A stretch of 64,000 bases of DNA from Brachionus manjavacas (GCA_019054805.1 JAHQIY010000005.1:6865501-6929500); one strand, 5' to 3'; shown: positions 10,606 through 22,204, counted from the first letter of the stretch. The notes: generated from the sequence alone by a model not told the origin. Translations and numbers: made by a program.

Positions 10606-11392
10606 CTAAGATTGAGGACAATTTTTTGCCCAATGTCCAGGTTGTCTGCATATTCTGCAATTTTCATACGTCCTTTGCGTTAATTGATTTGTATCTGAAA
10701 CGTTCCACTGCGGGTTAAACCTATTCTGGTTACTTACTGTTTCATTTGCTTGACAGCTTTCAGTAACTTTGAGTGCTTCTATTACCCGATTTAACGCTTC
10801 GTAGCTAGGAGCCGGTGGATTTTTTCGCAATTCTAGTTGAACGAATGAAACTGGTACATTTTTAATGAATTGGTCCTTTACAATTAAATCAATATCCTCG
10901 TTTGGTTCACCATAGGCTTTAATTGCTAAATGCCATAAGTCGGAAAAAAAATCAGTCATTTGTTCTTCCCGTAATGGCTTTCGGTTACAAAATTTTTTCG
11001 AGCGCCACGTTTCGATCGATCAGATCTCTCCCAAACAATTTTTTCATTTGTACATAAATTTCGTCCGGTGGTAAATATTTTCTTTGGGTACAATTATTGA
11101 ACGTTTTAATGCTCTCATCATCCAAAAACCCCAGGAATATCGTACGAAGATTCTGCGTAGCTATTGGCACAGTCTTCAGATACAATTCGAATCTCGTCCA
11201 CCATGTGTCTTCATCAGTCTTTTTTGTAAAACGTTCTGGTTTAAATAAAGGCTCTTTGTGAATTCCCGCGTGGTTTTGTTTGTAATTATAAAGAACTGCT
11301 ACACATGGAGCACAAAAATGTTGAACAGTATCACTACTCCCCCTGCGTATCTTGGTCTTTTTTTCTGTTTGATTTGAGAACATTTGAAACAA
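10606..11392 (-). pseudogene. gag region of Gypsy copy 1, with CCHC zinc knuckle
   Basis: The upper frame (10,985-11,392) resembles a retrotransposon gag capsid: W-W-x-RFELYL followed by a helical region with FLGFLDDESIKTF. The lower frame (10,606-10,959) continues it and ends in the zinc knuckle CRICRQPGHWAKNCP, C-x2-C-x4-H-x4-C. A frame change around 10,960-10,985 divides the two. The knuckle places the end of gag just upstream of the protease. Confidence 0.7.
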
Positions 11393-11484
11393 TCCTTCTG
11401 GAGGCTTTGGTGTTTCAAGAACAGGCTAACTTACAAAAATTTCTATTTACTTTTTCGATTCATCCTTCCGTTCACTTTCATCAT

Positions 11485-12101
11485 CTAATCGCATTTGTTG
11501 TGAAAAAGATGATTTGTAAATTTTGTTTTAGTATCCTTTTTGAGAATACCTTTCATCCATGATTCGTTTTTTGGAGTATCGCATGCTTCGATTCTCCTTT
11601 GACTAGGCGTTTCCGTTCGATCGATTGTTCTAAAATTATGACACATGGTTCTATCTTTACATCCCATAGGATTTTTATCTTCCTCATGTTTGGTTTGCTT
11701 TATCACCACACTCTTTGAGATATGTTTTCTTCCTTTACCACTTTATTCATCGAACGATCTATGTCATCTAAAAAATCATCATTTACACGTTTTTGCTCGA
11801 CCATCCGTTCATTTATTGTAGTTATAAAGGAAAATCCAAATGAAAATACAACAAAACCACATCCAAACGACAGAACCATCATTGGACCAAAAAACCAAAT
11901 CATTATCTCAGTTATAGCTGCGCATAAGAAGCTAAACAGTATTAGCTTTGGTTCGGCTGAGAACTTTTCAGATAAGCGCATTTTTACTTTCAAAAAACGT
12001 GTTCTTTTTTTTTTAATACTTAATGTACGTGTTGACGCTTGCAATCTTGCAATCTTTTTCTTTTTAAAAAGCTTAAGCTTATCAACGCTCCTCTTCAACA
12101 A
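11485..12101 (-). CDS. Upstream ORFs of Gypsy copy 1, one with a membrane segment
   Basis: A 132-codon ORF (11,703-12,101) is very basic at its start and has about 45 hydrophobic residues in the middle (from KLILFSFLCAAI to FSFITTI), enough for two membrane passes. A 74-codon basic ORF (11,485-11,709) overlaps its end in another frame. Both lie upstream of gag on the same strand. They may be the N-terminal part of gag or a leader-region protein, or may not belong to the element. I do not recognise them. Confidence 0.35.
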
Positions 12102-12503
12102 AAAAAGAAATCAAATAAAATCAAATAAAAAATTAACTTTCAACTGCTTTATTAAAAAAGAAAGATGAATATATATATGCATCATAAATAAGGGGGTAGA
12201 GACTAGGGTGTTACATAACGATAGAACACTAAATCGTTTTTATATTGATTGCCCGCGTTACGTTGTTAAAAAGTCTTAAATAAGGATTATTTCATACAAT
12301 GAAAAATAAACAAATAAATGTTTTATTCAATTTTAAAATTTTCATATATTGTTAATTCCTTAATGTAAGGTTCGCATTCTATTAATTCGAAATTTCATTT
12401 AAAAAAACTTTGATTATTTTTCAATATTTCTTTCAATATTATTTCTGTCAAACTATTAAATTAATTAAATTTTATAAATTTGAGGTATAGACAATAAAAA
12501 TTT

Positions 12504-12600
12504 TTGTACTTTTTCTAATTATTTTATTTGGCCCTGATACTTTTTGAACTTTTTGTACTTTTTCAAATAATTTTATTTGGCCCTGGTACTTATTGTACTT
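12504..12600. repeat. Two-copy direct repeat, period about 54 bases
   Basis: The unit ttgtactttttc...attttatttggccctg.tactt occurs at about 12,504-12,546 and again at about 12,558-12,600 with a few mismatches. Confidence 0.55.
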
Positions 12601-13257
12601 TTTCTGCCCGGTTCATTTTTAGGCCTGTTATTTTCTGGCCAATATTATTATCCTTTAAAATTTAACAAATCATTAGAATTTTATTTAACATTATTATGCA
12701 ATCATTTAAACTAAAATTTAATTTATGATTTTTTTAGTTATAAAAAAAAGTCCGTTCAGCCACGATATTTTTTAATGATTTTTTGCATCTTTTACATTAA
12801 ACTTTTCTTGCAAAAGAATATATACTAGTTAACTAAAAGAAAAAACAAACAAAAGCTTAATTCAATTTTTCAAAACGATTTTTCCCTGACGGCCTGTCGA
12901 TCTGATAAAAGTTAGATTGTAAATTTTTTTTTTGTTTAGTTTATCTTAAAATACAGTCCAATTCTAAAAATTCAATTTAGATCAATGTTTATTTTTTTTC
13001 TTTTTTATTAGAATATTCAATTAGTAAATAAAATGAATAAGAAAATTTAACAGAATTTAGCAAAAGATGATTTGAATATATCTCAAATTCAGAAAAAACT
13101 TTATACAATTAAAATGGATGCGGTTTTTGATTGAGAATTAGACGTGTTCTTAAGCAATAAAAGGTTTTTTGATATATCATTTTTTTAATTACATTTTTTT
13201 TTAAAGTCATAATATAAGTTATTGAATTAAAGATGTGATGGGTTTAACTTAACTAAT

Positions 13258-13360
13258 TTATTTTAGTCGGCTAAAATTAAGTCGACTGATTTTTAGTTTA
13301 CTTATTTTTAGTTCACTAATTTTTAGTCGACTAAATTTTAGTTTAGTCCAATTAGTTAGA
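13258..13360. repeat. Tandem ttttagt(c/t)gact-type repeat
   Basis: Four to five imperfect units of about 20 bases, each containing tttttagt followed by a palindromic cgact/cact step. In the minus frame this gives the peptide repeat SRLKISELKISKLKISRL, which is a by-product of the DNA repeat and not evidence of a gene. Confidence 0.5.
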
Positions 13361-13879
13361 CTAAAAGTACAAAAAATTTGAACGTAGCAGATGTTATTTG
13401 GATTAGTATTATAATAATTAAAAAATAGTTTTATATTATAATTCAACTCAATCAAAGAGATCTAAGGTCAAAACCCGTAATGGGATGATTGAGCCCATTT
13501 ATTAATAAAAAATTCACATAAAAATTATAATATTAATAAAAAATTAAATTTCTGAAATTAACATCAAAATTAGAAAAAAAATTAACAAAATTTTTTAAAA
13601 ATTAAATTAATGTTATTGTTTAGTGGAAGGAGTGAGATATCTTAGTGAGAAAATTTAATGATAGCGGAAAATTATGGGCAAAGCGAGATATAATGAGAAT
13701 AGTGGAGAAAAGAATAAAAATTTTAAAAAACATTTATTTAACTTTTTTTTAATGGAAAATTTAATATTTTAGAAGAAAAAATACATACAATCAAAAAGAA
13801 AAAAAATTAAAAATAAAATCAAAAAAAAAATCAACTAGTACTAACTCATTTATCTTTGTTTTCATACAAGAACATTATT

Positions 13880-15840
13880 TTTTCAAAATTTTCTTTTGAA
13901 AGCCTAGTTCTTCGATCCCAGAGCTGATAACCAGCATGGAAAACAATCTTTCACTCGGATCGCTGGTTGCCGTAGCAGCTAGAATTACACTTGCCTAAAT
14001 AGACAATATCGGATACAAATAAATTGTTTTTCAAAAAGGCTATAGTATCTTCATTCTTATCATTATTTAGATAACTTTTTATTTCTTTTTTAATATTTTT
14101 ATTTATTTAAAATTTCTTCATCTGTTTCCTCAGTATCTGAATCTGAAAAAAAATTTAATTTTTTTGTTAATTGTCTTTCTCTCTCTTAAATTTTTTTCTT
14201 TAGACTTGATATCTTTTCGTCTTAAATAAGTTAATTAAAAAGTTTTTTGCTAGTTTTAGACAATTACTTCTGCTCAATACATTAGTTATAAATTGAAATT
14301 TTTTTTAAAAAGGATGCAAAAATGTAGCTGATAAAAGAAAATCATTTGATTCTAAGTAATTGTTGTTTAAATTTTCATCATAATAACCTTTTAACGCATT
14401 TCTTATGTTTTTTTCGAAAGTTGAGTTATTATTTTTTATTCTTAACTTCATTTCAATATACTTAAAACCTGGAACGATCATTGAACTAGTTACATAATTT
14501 TCTCCAGATAACGTTTCACTTACTTTATCAAAAATGGACAGAACATTAATTAATTCTTCTAGATAAGCTTGTTCATTTCTAGTTAAAAGATTTGTTTTAA
14601 ATTGCTTTTATTCTTGCCTATGAAAAATTGATTCTATAAAAGAATGAAGTTTGAAAATTCTTTTTACCATCGCAAAAGTAGAATGCCACCGTTTTTTTAA
14701 ATCTTGAACTAGGTTCAGAATCTTAGTTCTCCTTTTTGCTGCTCTTCGAGCAATTCTTTCAACTGAGTGGAATGATTAAACGAGCAGACAATGCTTCTAC
14801 ATTTTAAAAGAATTTTAAATACTGAATTTTAAGAATTTTAATTACAGTATAATTACTGATATCGGGTTGAATTAGCTCATTTTCCTCATTAAATTTAGCT
14901 AGATCTTCATATTTCTCGATAAATTTTTTTACTATTAACTGTAAGACATGACCTATGCACCTAATTGACTAATGAGTTAAATCCATATCTAAAACTGCTC
15001 TTCGCATGTTCGAAGCATTATCGGAGACAATAGAAAAAATTTTACCTTTCAAATTAAATTTATCGAAAACCTCAATAATAAATTTTCTGCAGTCTGACCA
15101 CCAACTAAATTACTAAAGTTAAAGCAATATGTTTTAAGCTAAAAGTTATCAAAAAAATGACAAGTTAAGCTAAAATAGCAATAGTTTTGGCCAGCTATCC
15201 AGCTGTCCAGCTATCTGTAGTAAGACTTATAAAATCAACTGAAATAAGTTTGGTCAAGAGTTCTTGTTTTTTTCTTTGATAAATTTCATCCAAAATAGAT
15301 CTTAATTTTTTTCTTGGGGGTTATTTATAGTCCTTATTTAATAATAAAAAAAATTCCTTAAAATGTGAATCTTCTACAATTGAAAAAGGTAAAAAACAAA
15401 AAATTAAAAAAACAAAAGGGCTCTTTCTGTTTTTTCTTGTTCTATATTATCTGATGAGTAAATTTTTCTTTGTTTTTTTGCAATTTTTATCCGTGTTTTA
15501 CCTCTAAATGATAATTGAGATTGGTTTTTGCCGAAGTCTTTTGATAATATTTTAGAATGTTATCTTTTTTGCATTCAAAACATTGTAACATTTGGACAAC
15601 AACATAATCTTTTTGTAGTTTGCCAACTTCCTCGAAGAAAATCTTTTCAGGCCCTTGAAAATTCGGATCCCTCGAGGATGTTTCCTCAACATGAAAATTG
15701 TATTTGATTGAGTCGGCTGAACGTCTGATGCTTGTGTTAGTAAATTTGAGTCTTTGTAATTTTCCTGAAGAAATTCGTCCATTCCAGAGTTTTCTCCTAA
15801 GATCGATGCAACGCTTGTTCTCATTCTTTTATTAGACATT
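13880..15840 (-). pseudogene. hAT-family transposase pseudogene with BED zinc finger
   Basis: On the minus strand the landmarks of hAT transposases appear in the right order. At about 15,560-15,480 there is a BED-type finger (CFECKK ... NYHLEVKH). At about 15,230-15,190 is LTTDSWTAG. Near 15,060-14,950 come IFSIVSDNASNMRRA and IRCIGHVLQLIVKKF. At about 14,695-14,640 is RWHSTFAMVKRIF, and near 13,975-13,935 the dimerisation segment TSDPSERLFS. They fall in different frames with stops between them (for example inside WTAG*LAK). The 95-codon frame at 15,552-15,839 is the N-terminus. An intact hAT enzyme moves DNA with 8-base target duplications. No terminal inverted repeats were found. The protein is inactive. 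Confidence 0.8.
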
Positions 15841-16548
15841 TTAATTTTTTTATTGTATTTTAGGTAAAAACTTAGATTTGATTTTGGAAATTAATTGATT
15901 GTTTTTAATTAAATAAACATTCCTTTATTTAAACAGTTATAATTTTTTTGTTTGAAACCTTTTTAAGGAGGATACGCAACAAAACCACATTTAAATAAGT
16001 TAAGCCTAAAAGAATCATTAACGGATATTCTAGTTTTTATCATCTATATTCTATTGTTTGATTAAGTAGATAAGAATTTCAATAATTTACTTGCTATTAA
16101 GTTTGTTATAAGTGAAAAGGACAAAGTATTTTTTGGTTTCTTCTTTATTTTATCTAAATAAATAAATCTTTGGAAAACGGCCGTTCTAGACCGTGGTTAA
16201 GTAAAGTTTAAAATAGAAAGTGGTTAAAGAAAGAAAGATCTTTAAGCTTAGAAAACACAACAAGTAAACAAGCGATTATCAATGGATTGAGAAAATGTTT
16301 TTTAAATTTCTTTGATATTTTTTAAATCTACATTGCATTTAAAGCATGTTACATTACAATTAATTCGATTAAATCAGAGATTTTTAATCTAAAGATAATC
16401 TTTTAGTCTAATGATAATCAGAGAATTTTTAATCTAATGATAATCTTTTATTTTCTTTTATGTAATTTTTTTTATTTAATTAGAGAAAAAAATTAAAATA
16501 AAGTTATGATTTAATTGAATTAGTGTTTTTTAATCTTTTTTTGTTATT
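15841..16548. other. A/T-rich spacer, no gene seen
   Basis: No coding sequence is recognised. Near 16,373-16,455 a unit containing ttttaatctaatgataatcttt is repeated two to three times. The last bases, tatt, are the target-site copy of the Gypsy element that starts at 16,549. Confidence 0.45.
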
Positions 16549-16819
16549 TGTTACCCTGAATAATCACTTATTCATCAGCTTGTCAACTGATGCACAAAGA
16601 TAAGTAAGAATTATACTTGTCACGTATCTCAGAAGTTAGACGCTTCGAAATGCTGACATATACAATAAGCACTAAGCTCACATCTTGAGTTAATTATAAG
16701 CTCGTGTTATGACACGAGCATATAGGTATAAATACTTCAGAACGTTAGAACTTCAGAACGTTCAATATCTTAAATAAAGCTTTTAAAGATTAAACATTGT
16801 TTATTATAAACCGGTTACA
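16549..16819 (+). repeat. 5' LTR of Gypsy copy 2
   Basis: 271 bases, TG...CA ends (tgttac...gttaca). It differs from the 3' LTR by a few substitutions and one diverged stretch of about 20 bases just after ggtataaata, where this LTR carries a short internal duplication (acttcagaacgtt twice). The word tataaata near 16,727 is a plausible promoter TATA box, and aataaa near 16,774 a plausible processing signal. Confidence 0.9.
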
Positions 16820-16820
16820 A

Positions 16821-16831
16821 TTGGTAGCAGC
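16821..16831 (+). promoter_or_regulatory. Primer-binding site of Gypsy copy 2
   Basis: Two bases after the LTR the sequence ttggtagcagcg begins. Its tggtagcag matches the complement of the 3' end of eukaryotic initiator methionine tRNA (known to end ...CTGCTACCA), so initiator tRNA-Met is the likely primer for minus-strand DNA synthesis. Confidence 0.6.
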
Positions 16832-16852
16832 GATAAAAAGATGATTTTTTTT

Positions 16853-17814
16853 ATGGTACACATTTCAAAAGATTACCTTGAAAAACGTAGTGTACAAGAG
16901 CTCGTACACTTAATAAAGACACATAATGGGTCTTTTGAGAATGAATTCCAGAAATTAGATGACGACAGCGAATTGATAAGCTGTACAGAAGCCGAACAAA
17001 TATAATGACTTCAAAATGTTCAAAATTCAGGAAAACTTAAGAAATTGCTTATTGAGCTACTTTTCAAAAGAGCTGAGCTATTGGCCAGTATCAAAAAGAT
17101 GAAAATAGAAGAAGATAGTTTTAGGAATATAAATCAATCAAAACAAAGTGAGGAAGGAGCAAAAAGCACCCTTCAAGAAATGGCCACTTCATCGAAAACT
17201 TTAATACATGAGGATGTATTACAAGAAAACTTAGGATTCGGACTTAGGGAAAAACGAATCATAAATTTTAAAGTCGACGATATACCAAAATTATATGGAA
17301 ACGATAGAGATAAGTAGATGAATGGATATACCTAGTAGAAACTGAGGCTAGGACCCAAGGAATTATTAGAAGTAGGCTAATAGATTGCGTTACAAAACTC
17401 CTAAGAGGAAACGCCTTACAAATGCTTAGAAACATGCAAAAAAGAGATGAATCAGTTACGTGGGAAAAATTTAAAAATCAATTATTAGCAACCCTGAAAC
17501 CAGCTGATGTTCAGAGAGGGTTAAGATCTGAGCTAAAAAGTATTAAATTAACGTCAAATTTTGAGGACAACATTATGAAATTCCAGACAATTGCAAACAA
17601 AATAGATAAGATAGATGAGTTCGAATTAGTCTGGTTCTTTCTTGAAGCCCTTGACCCAAGAGTTAGGGCCGAGTTATGGAGTAAAAATGTAGAAACGCTA
17701 AATGATGCAATACGGCATGCAAGAGTTTTTACAAAAGGATTGAGCAACTTTAGCAATCCACGGTTGTCAACTATTCAAGACAAAAAAATTTTAATAATAA
17801 GGATTCTTTTATGA
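16853..17814 (+). pseudogene. gag of Gypsy copy 2 (broken)
   Basis: An ATG at 16,853 begins a frame that reads to a stop near 17,007. The next block (17,045-17,317) and a third (17,422-17,814) follow in other frames. The third has the helical core typical of retrotransposon gag, including VTWEKFKNQLLATL and FFLEALDPRVRAELW. The protein would form the particle shell. At least one nonsense codon (17,315) and two frame changes interrupt it. The knuckle that normally ends gag is in the next frame. Confidence 0.7.
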
Positions 17815-18767
17815 AACCATCCATAAATGGAAAAGAATATGTATCAAAATTTAGAGGGCAGAAATTTGACCACAATGGAAAAGAAAAATTTAGAAGCCAG
17901 AATGAGCTGAAGAAGAACTTAATATGCTTCGGATGCAAAAAACCAGGTCATAAAATTTCACAATGTAGGCTAAATAACAATAACAATAACTATAAGCAAT
18001 ATCGTAATACAAGAAGGGTTAATATGGTTGAGGAAGTTTACAATGATTCAGACAATCGGAAAGAAAATCCAGAATATGTGTACACATGTGATACAGGGAA
18101 CCTTTTATATATATCATCAACTATAGATGGTATAACACTAACTATGGCACTTGATAGCGGATGTACAACTTCAATATTAAGCAGAAAGTTTGTGGAAAGA
18201 AATAAAATAATCGTAAAGAAGTCAGATATTAGAATTAAAACGGCTGATAATAACATTGTTAAAGTAAATGGTAAAACAGAAGCATTAAAATTAAATATCG
18301 AAGGTCATGTATGCGAAATCGAATTCTTAGTAATCGATCATGAAGACAGTGATGGGTTGCTAGGTCTTGATTGGTTTATGCGTACAGGAGCTAGTCTTAA
18401 CCCAAGTGAAAGAAGCTTAAAGTTTCCTAGTGAAGTAGTGTATCTTGAAGTTTCAGAAAAAGAATACTGCAACAAAGTGATAACTGAAAACTTGACAGAT
18501 GAAAATTGCCCTGACGATTGTTTTTCAGAAGATTTAAACAATTTTAACGAAGATTGGCCTTTAGAATCATTAACTGGAAAAATAGAATTAAAACCAATAG
18601 ATAATCTAGATGTCAATGAATATCAATACTTCAAAGAATCTTTAGACTATATAAAAGATAGATTCGCAATGAGTATAAAAGATATAACAAGGAGTAAAGT
18701 CGATAAACACGTAATTAGAACAACAGACGAAGTCCCAATATTTCTAAGACCTTTAGAAAATCCTTAA
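17811..18767 (+). pseudogene. gag zinc knuckle and aspartic protease of Gypsy copy 2
   Basis: A 318-codon frame overlapping the end of gag by four bases. It contains the CCHC knuckle CFGCKKPGHKISQC (about 17,930-17,970), then the protease active site ALDSGCTTSILS (DSG, about 18,148) and the closing GLLGLDWF turn (about 18,356). It ends just before the reverse transcriptase in ...VPIFLRPLENP, with a frame change near 18,767. The knuckle packages element RNA and the protease cuts the polyprotein. Confidence 0.8.
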
Positions 18768-19525
18768 AGGAAAGAGAGATATTACAAGAAGAGATAAATA
18801 CAATGCTTGAAAATGATATTATTATAATTTCAACATCACCATGGTCTTCACCTGTGGTGTTAACACCCAAAAAAGATGGAAGTAAACGCTTTTGTGTAGA
18901 CTATAGAAAGCTAAATCAAAAAACAATCACAGAATCTTGGCCATTACCCAGAATCGATGATATTCTATCAAGGCTGAATGGTTCAACTTATTTTTCAACA
19001 TTAGACTTGATATCGGGCTACTGGCAAGTAGAAATGCACCCTAACTCTAAAGAAAAAACAGCATTTTCTACACCCGATGGACATTATCAATTTAAAAGAC
19101 TTCCTTTTGGTTTGAAAAACGCTCCCGCCCAATTTAGTAGAATGATGTTTCGCATATTTGGAAATATGTCATTCTGTGAGGTTTATTTAGAAGATATCAT
19201 TGTCCATTCAAAAAATATTGTAGAACACAAGGAGCATATTAAATTGGTTTTAAAAGGATTACGAGATAATGAATTAAAAATTAAGCCAAACAAATGTCAC
19301 TGGTTTGCAAGAAAAATCAAAGTTTTTGGATACGTAGTTACATCTTCTTCAATTGAGATGGATCCGTCTAAAACCCAAACAATTATAGAAAGAAAACGCC
19401 CTCAAAATCTTAAACAAGTTCAAGAGTTTTTAGGAGCAACAAATTACTATAGAGTTTTTATAAAGGACTACGCTAAAATTTCACAACCTTTATATGTATT
19501 TCTTAAAAAAAAAAAAGTTGTTTAA
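18768..19525 (+). pseudogene. Reverse transcriptase of Gypsy copy 2, active box YLED
   Basis: The frame from about 18,803 carries the usual blocks: SPWSSPVVLTPKKDG, RFCVDYRKLN, PLPRIDDIL, FSTLDLISGYWQV, FKRLPFGLKNAPAQF and the catalytic box, here YLED (about 19,184) in place of YLDD. Loss of the first Asp of that pair would be expected to abolish or sharply reduce polymerase activity. The thumb region continues to about 19,520, where a run of As ends the frame. Confidence 0.85.
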
Positions 19526-19830
19526 TTCAAATGGGAAGTTGAACAGGAAAAGGCCTTTAACACGCTTAAAGAAAATCTTACATCTGAACCGATACTAAGA
19601 CAACCTGATTTCAAGAAGAAATTCATTTTGCACACAGATGCATCAGGATATGCTATGGGAGCTATCCTGTCTCAAATGGATGACAATGGTAAAGAGTATG
19701 TGTGTTCATAATCTTCAAAACTCCTTAAAGGTGCTGAGAAAAATTATAGCGTTACAGAACGCGAATGTTTGGTTCTCGTATGGGGAATAAAGAATAATCA
19801 TCCGTTTATTGTAGTAGGTCTAACGAAAAA
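19526..19830 (+). pseudogene. RNase H N-terminal part of Gypsy copy 2, truncated
   Basis: Reading continues as FEWEVEQEKAFNTLKENL, then FILHTDASGYAMGAILSQ with the first RNase H Asp, a stop at about 19,710, then KNYSVTERECLVLVWGI with the conserved Glu. At about 19,820 it jumps to sequence that belongs near the C-terminus of integrase. The rest of RNase H and the integrase zinc and catalytic domains (normally more than 400 codons) are absent, a large internal deletion. Confidence 0.75.
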
Positions 19831-20148
19831 TGACAATTATATCGTGGAAGATGCATTAAAAAATGTATTAACAGATACCTTTCCACGGCAGCGATTAAAA
19901 ATTGACAACGTCAAAAACAACGGGGAAACTAAAAATGTTGTATTTGAAGTCGAAAAAATTTTAGACCATAGAATGGATAAAAATAAAAAATATTTATTCC
20001 TTGTAAAATAGAAAAATTTCGACGCAAAGCATAATTCATGGGAACCAATTGAAAGTTTTCTGGATCCCAAACTGATAGAAAATTATTGGAAATCTAATAA
20101 AATGCTACTAACACTGAGAAAAGAAAAAGAGGAAGACCAAGAAAAATA
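19831..20148 (+). pseudogene. Integrase C-terminal remnant with chromodomain
   Basis: After the deletion the frame contains VFEVEKILDHRMDKNKKYLF and, past an in-frame TAG at 20,009, the words NSWEPIESFLD. This is a chromodomain-like fold of about 50 residues as found at the end of chromovirus-type integrases. The stop sits at the place of the conserved tryptophan of the chromodomain. In intact elements this module directs integration to chromatin marks. Confidence 0.7.
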
Positions 20149-20157
20149 GTTTATAAC

Positions 20158-21784
20158 ATTCCGACTATTATAAATATTTTAACATTAATAGCCAGCATGC
20201 TTATATTTCCTATCGTATCATTAAGACTGGATAATAATTTTTATGTGTGTGATACACCAAACTACGATAATGTTGCAAACATTCCGGTTTTAAACCTTGA
20301 AGAGGACTGCGCCATAAAACACTCAATATTAGAGACATTACTTACAAAAAATTCTCATTTTAAGTATATGGAAATATTAATAAAGCAAAATTTAGCAATT
20401 GATGGTCATGGTTATGAATGCAGTAAAAAATTTATCAAAGTAAGCACCTATACTAACTTTTTCGGAGCTAGAAGCAGTAAAAGAAGTGTAGACATACAAA
20501 AACTAAGTAAATTGGAATGTGAAATAATGGCACGATCAAAAACATGCAATGGTTTTTTAATGTTTTGTAAAGATGGAAATTGTGAGTTTGACGAAAACCC
20601 AATTGAAAACTTCAAATGGCTTAGTACAGTTCTAACTACTGGATATTACTGTAGACTTCAAAATACTAAAATAAGATATAAAAATCTGCAATGCAGACAA
20701 CTTAGAATGCAACCTTGGAGATTCAATACTTATATGGAATAAGGAAATAGTTAACTCTTGTCCATATAGATTATTCTCTTCGTTAAAACTTAATTTACCG
20801 TATGATAATAAATTAAGCAACCCAAGCGGAAATCAAATGTTTAAGGTAATTAAAATATTATTTGAATGCAATTTGAATATCTATGAAACAAGCGAAGGAC
20901 TTTTCTTAACATATAATAAGAGTAACCTAACACTGCTAAGTGAAAGTGAAAATGCAGTTCACGATTTGCTTTTAGCGGATTCAGACAGCATTGAACTAAA
21001 AACGTTTCCAATGATTGAAAAGATTAAGGAAGAAATATGCAATTATAAACTTTTGACTATTAGAGCTTTTCGAGAGCACGAGGATAGGTTTAACATACTC
21101 TATACAGGCACAGGTTCATTAGTCCTTTATACAAAAGATGGAATTATATTTGCGCCTAATTGCTCAAAAATAAGTTCCATAAATATAAATAGCTATTCGG
21201 ATTGTTCATTAGATCCGCAGATAGAATACAGTGAGAACGATAAAGTTTTAAAAAGTTATCTTACAAAAAATAACATTATAAGGAAAGATAATACGTTCAA
21301 CTGTAATAATAAAAGGAATTGGATAAGAAAAATTGGTGCAAAAATAGCAATTATTAATGAAATAAATGTTACCATTATAAATTCAGTAAATTCTTTTACG
21401 ATCAATTCATTAGACAGTGAATTGGACAAGTTGACTTTTGGACACGACTCTTCGATCAATACGTTCAACTTAATAGACTACGAAAAGAATTTTTATTTTT
21501 CTAAAAATAAAAGTAACATTGTAATATACAGTTCAGATTTTGATACAAAATTCTTGCATAATATAAACGAGGTGATAACAAAAATTTATCGTTTAATAGA
21601 AAAATCAGGACTCCTGAGAATTATAATAATTACAGTCGCAGCATTCATGAATTTAATTTTTATTTATGTTATAATAAAATGCAACTCTCGCTTATACAAA
21701 TGCATAATTAAACGTCGCTTAAATAATAGCTTAAACAAGAGAAGTAGTGCGGAAACGAAGCCAGCAGATGTGCTGATTCAATAA
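20158..21784 (+). pseudogene. env-like membrane glycoprotein gene of Gypsy copy 2 (frameshifted)
   Basis: Two frames (20,197-20,742 and 20,837-21,784) form a third gene after pol. The start has a hydrophobic leader (ILTLIASMLIFPIVSL) like a signal peptide. The ectodomain is Cys- and Asn-rich with several N-x-S/T sites. Near the end lies one membrane span (IIIITVAAFMNLIFIYVII, about 21,616-21,672) followed by a basic cytoplasmic tail. Frame is lost at about 20,690, so no full protein is made from this copy. The layout is that of errantivirus-like envelope proteins. I cannot tell which viral family it derives from. Confidence 0.65.
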
Positions 21785-21880
21785 ATATTGAAAGTTTATA
21801 TTTTTGATTATAAATATGTGTAAAAAAAAAAAAAAAAAAAAATTAAAAATTAATTTTACTTTCATATCTCACAATATAGA
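21785..21880 (+). repeat. poly(A) run between env-like gene and last ORF
   Basis: A run of about 20 As at 21,822-21,841 lies between the end of the env-like gene and the small last ORF. It may be slippage-prone or a relic of an inserted polyadenylated sequence. Confidence 0.5.
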
Positions 21881-22204
21881 ATGGAACATTTTGAATCAAT
21901 TAAAAAAATTATAAATCTTCCAGAGTTCGCATCTAAAGAAGAAAACAAATGGATACTTGACGAATGGAAAAAACTAACATTTAACCAAAAAGTAATACTT
22001 ATAAAACAAAAATATCCGAACCTATCGATAGATAATGTTAAATCACAAATTAATTTAACAAATATAATGGTCAATGATGCAGAAGATTTTATCAGGAAAA
22101 ACGATAAATACAAACAACTTAGAAAACTAATAAGAGAACAAGAAACAAATGAAGATAGTATACACGATAAGATGTTCGAAATAAATCAAAGATTTATTTT
22201 ATAA
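21881..22204 (+). CDS. Small helical ORF between env-like gene and 3' LTR
   Basis: 107 codons from ATG, intact. The sequence is charged and predicted helical with no membrane span or cysteines (starting MEHFESIKKIINLPEF, with WKKLTFNQKVILIKQKYPNL in the middle). I do not recognise it. It lies between the env-like gene and the polypurine tract, where Gypsy elements usually have nothing, so it may be an accessory gene of this lineage. That the frame is unbroken, unlike gag and pol in the same copy, is notable, but the ORF is short enough to survive by chance. Confidence 0.5.
   Translation: MEHFESIKKIINLPEFASKEENKWILDEWKKLTFNQKVILIKQKYPNLSIDNVKSQINLTNIMVNDAEDFIRKNDKYKQLRKLIREQETNEDSIHDKMFEINQRFIL

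Larger units (their letters stand above)
7426..12101 (-). mobile_element. Degenerate Ty3/Gypsy retrotransposon, minus strand (copy 1)
   Basis: Reading the minus strand from 12,101 downwards gives a basic membrane-segment ORF, gag with a CCHC knuckle, an aspartic protease, reverse transcriptase, the tail of RNase H, integrase and a C-terminal tail. This is the gag-PR-RT-RH-IN order of Ty3/Gypsy. Many frameshifts and stops break the polyprotein, and most of RNase H is missing. No LTR pair or primer-binding site was found. The low-coordinate end runs straight into the MULE pseudogene at about 7425. The copy is clearly dead. Confidence 0.8.
12102..13880. other. A/T-rich spacer with short tandem repeats, no gene seen
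   Basis: Nothing coding is recognised. A purine-rich tract followed by tgttacataacg near 12,191-12,221 resembles a polypurine tract plus LTR start but has no partner copy. A two-copy repeat (period 54 bases, with atttggccctg) lies at 12,504-12,600, and ttttagt(c/t)gact-type units lie at 13,258-13,360. Confidence 0.45.

Noticed and set aside
11722-12168. 148-codon plus-strand ORF
   Set aside because: It lies opposite the minus-strand membrane-segment ORF of Gypsy copy 1 and has no recognisable domain; I could not decide which is real and preferred the strand of the element.
12191-12230. Polypurine tract plus LTR start (aagggggtagagactaggg then tgttac)
   Set aside because: No matching second LTR or end was found in the window, and its orientation is opposite to Gypsy copy 1.
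13258-13455. 65-codon minus-strand ORF with LKIS repeats
   Set aside because: The peptide repeat simply mirrors a tandem DNA repeat.
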